From: DASRWT01 sp046728035
GTDB lineage: Bacteria > Methylomirabilota > Methylomirabilia > Rokubacteriales > CSP1-6
DNA length: 19,174 bases
Reading direction: 5' to 3'
NCBI GenBank assembly: GCA_046728035.1
Contig: JBKPDT010000123.1
Coordinates: 1-19,174 of the forward strand
This document shows positions 18,832 through 19,174 of the stretch, piece after piece. How positions within the stretch are numbered: position 1 is the first letter of the stretch; every line of letters starts with the position of its first letter. The notes under the pieces are model-generated. The model did not search any database. It was not told the origin of the DNA and saw only the letters and a list, made by a program, of their open reading frames with translations. The position numbers were made by a program, and so were the translations under genes.

Positions 18832-19174
18832 CTACCCCCGCGTCGTGAACGCCGGCATCACCTCGCGGGCGAACCAGGCCAGCTGCTCCTTGAACTCCTT
18901 CGGCCCCATGCCCTCCGCCCAGTGGATCATCATCTGGTCGAGGCCGGGGTACTTCTCCTCGAAGTAGCGGATGCCCTCGATCACGTGCCGGGGCGGCCCG
19001 CACAGCCACGCCTTCTGCTCGACGCCGTCGCGGATGCTGGGGATGCGCGCCGGCGCCCCCGGCGTGCCCCACGGGCGGCCCTCGGCGTCGGCGTAGCGGA
19101 CGAAGCCGAACGGCGCGAACCACTTGTAGCGCTCGTCGTGATACGGCTCGACGCGGCGGATCGCCTCCTCCTGG
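18832..19174 (-). CDS. LLM-class flavin-dependent oxidoreductase, C-terminal part
   Basis: The last 113 codons of a gene that enters from the right edge end at TAG 18834-18832. The segments WLCGPPRHVIEGIRYFEEKY, LDQMMIHWAEGMGPKEFKEQ and WFAREVMPAF are typical of the C-terminal end of luciferase-like monooxygenases: G-x-P-x-x-V at the start of a late helix, then D-x-x-[MI] and F-x-x-x-V-[ML]-P. These TIM-barrel enzymes use reduced flavin (FMN or F420) to oxidise or desulfonate organic compounds. The flavin-binding and catalytic parts lie outside the window, so neither the cofactor nor the substrate can be told. The segment ARIPSIRDGVEQKA precedes the helix, as in many uncharacterised members. 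Confidence 0.9.
   Translation of the reverse strand, partial: QEEAIRRVEPYHDERYKWFAPFGFVRYADAEGRPWGTPGAPARIPSIRDGVEQKAWLCGPPRHVIEGIRYFEEKYPGLDQMMIHWAEGMGPKEFKEQLAWFAREVMPAFTTRG

Overview
The window is uniformly GC-rich, dense DNA with third-position G/C codon use throughout. It carries two peptide-type ABC importer operons, one TRAP importer operon with two binding proteins, and a set of single-function genes. This mix, with the LLM-type oxidoreductase and NHL-propeller genes, resembles soil or groundwater lineages such as Candidatus Rokubacteria/Methylomirabilota or some Deltaproteobacteria. That placement is inference: there is no rRNA or strong marker, and HU is too conserved to decide.

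Left edge (1-1650): a tandem 11-bp repeat inside an inverted repeat lies next to the 3' end of a tRNA-Thr(CGU) gene. Upstream of the tRNA on the minus strand is a chain of small genes with ATGA-type overlaps: a 27-codon ORF ending just after a lipobox Cys, a secreted protein of three ~21-residue repeats, and a doubtful 69-residue ORF running into the tRNA. Further up are a Cys-rich probable zinc protein and a single-domain response regulator with an Arg/Lys-rich tail.

Transport block (1693-13366): two minus-strand importers each follow the order binding protein, DppB-type permease, DppC-type permease (3624-5267/2586-3542/1693-2586 and 7233-8840/6284-7231/5362-6318). Neither has ATPase genes here, so both must borrow ATPases encoded elsewhere. 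A divergent promoter region (8841-9040) separates them from a plus-strand TRAP operon: TakP-like binding protein, DctQ, DctM, then a second TakP-like binding protein. The sequence suggests uptake of peptides or similar solutes and of 2-oxo or related organic acids, but not the exact ligands.

Right part (13377-19174): a PAL-like NHL propeller protein keeps all the residues of the amidating-lyase active site I could align from memory. A ~100-bp imperfect inverted repeat fills the convergent gap after it. Next come a cysteine-less glutaredoxin-like protein coupled to a secreted protein of unknown function, an HU gene with its own promoter and hairpin leader, a possibly leaderless D,D-carboxypeptidase, and an L-2-haloacid dehalogenase whose stop overlaps that of a convergent cupin gene in CTAG. 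The end holds a small secreted beta-rich protein, a 52-residue half-SWIB protein not captured by a 60-residue cut-off, a double-hairpin terminator, and the C-terminal part of an LLM-type flavin oxidoreductase cut by the window edge.

No IS element, CRISPR array or riboswitch was found. The most unusual items are the leader-ORF/repeat-protein cluster at the tRNA, the half-SWIB mini-protein, the cysteine-less glutaredoxin, the PAL-like enzyme with an SD-occluding hairpin, and hairpins after binding-protein genes in two unrelated transport operons.
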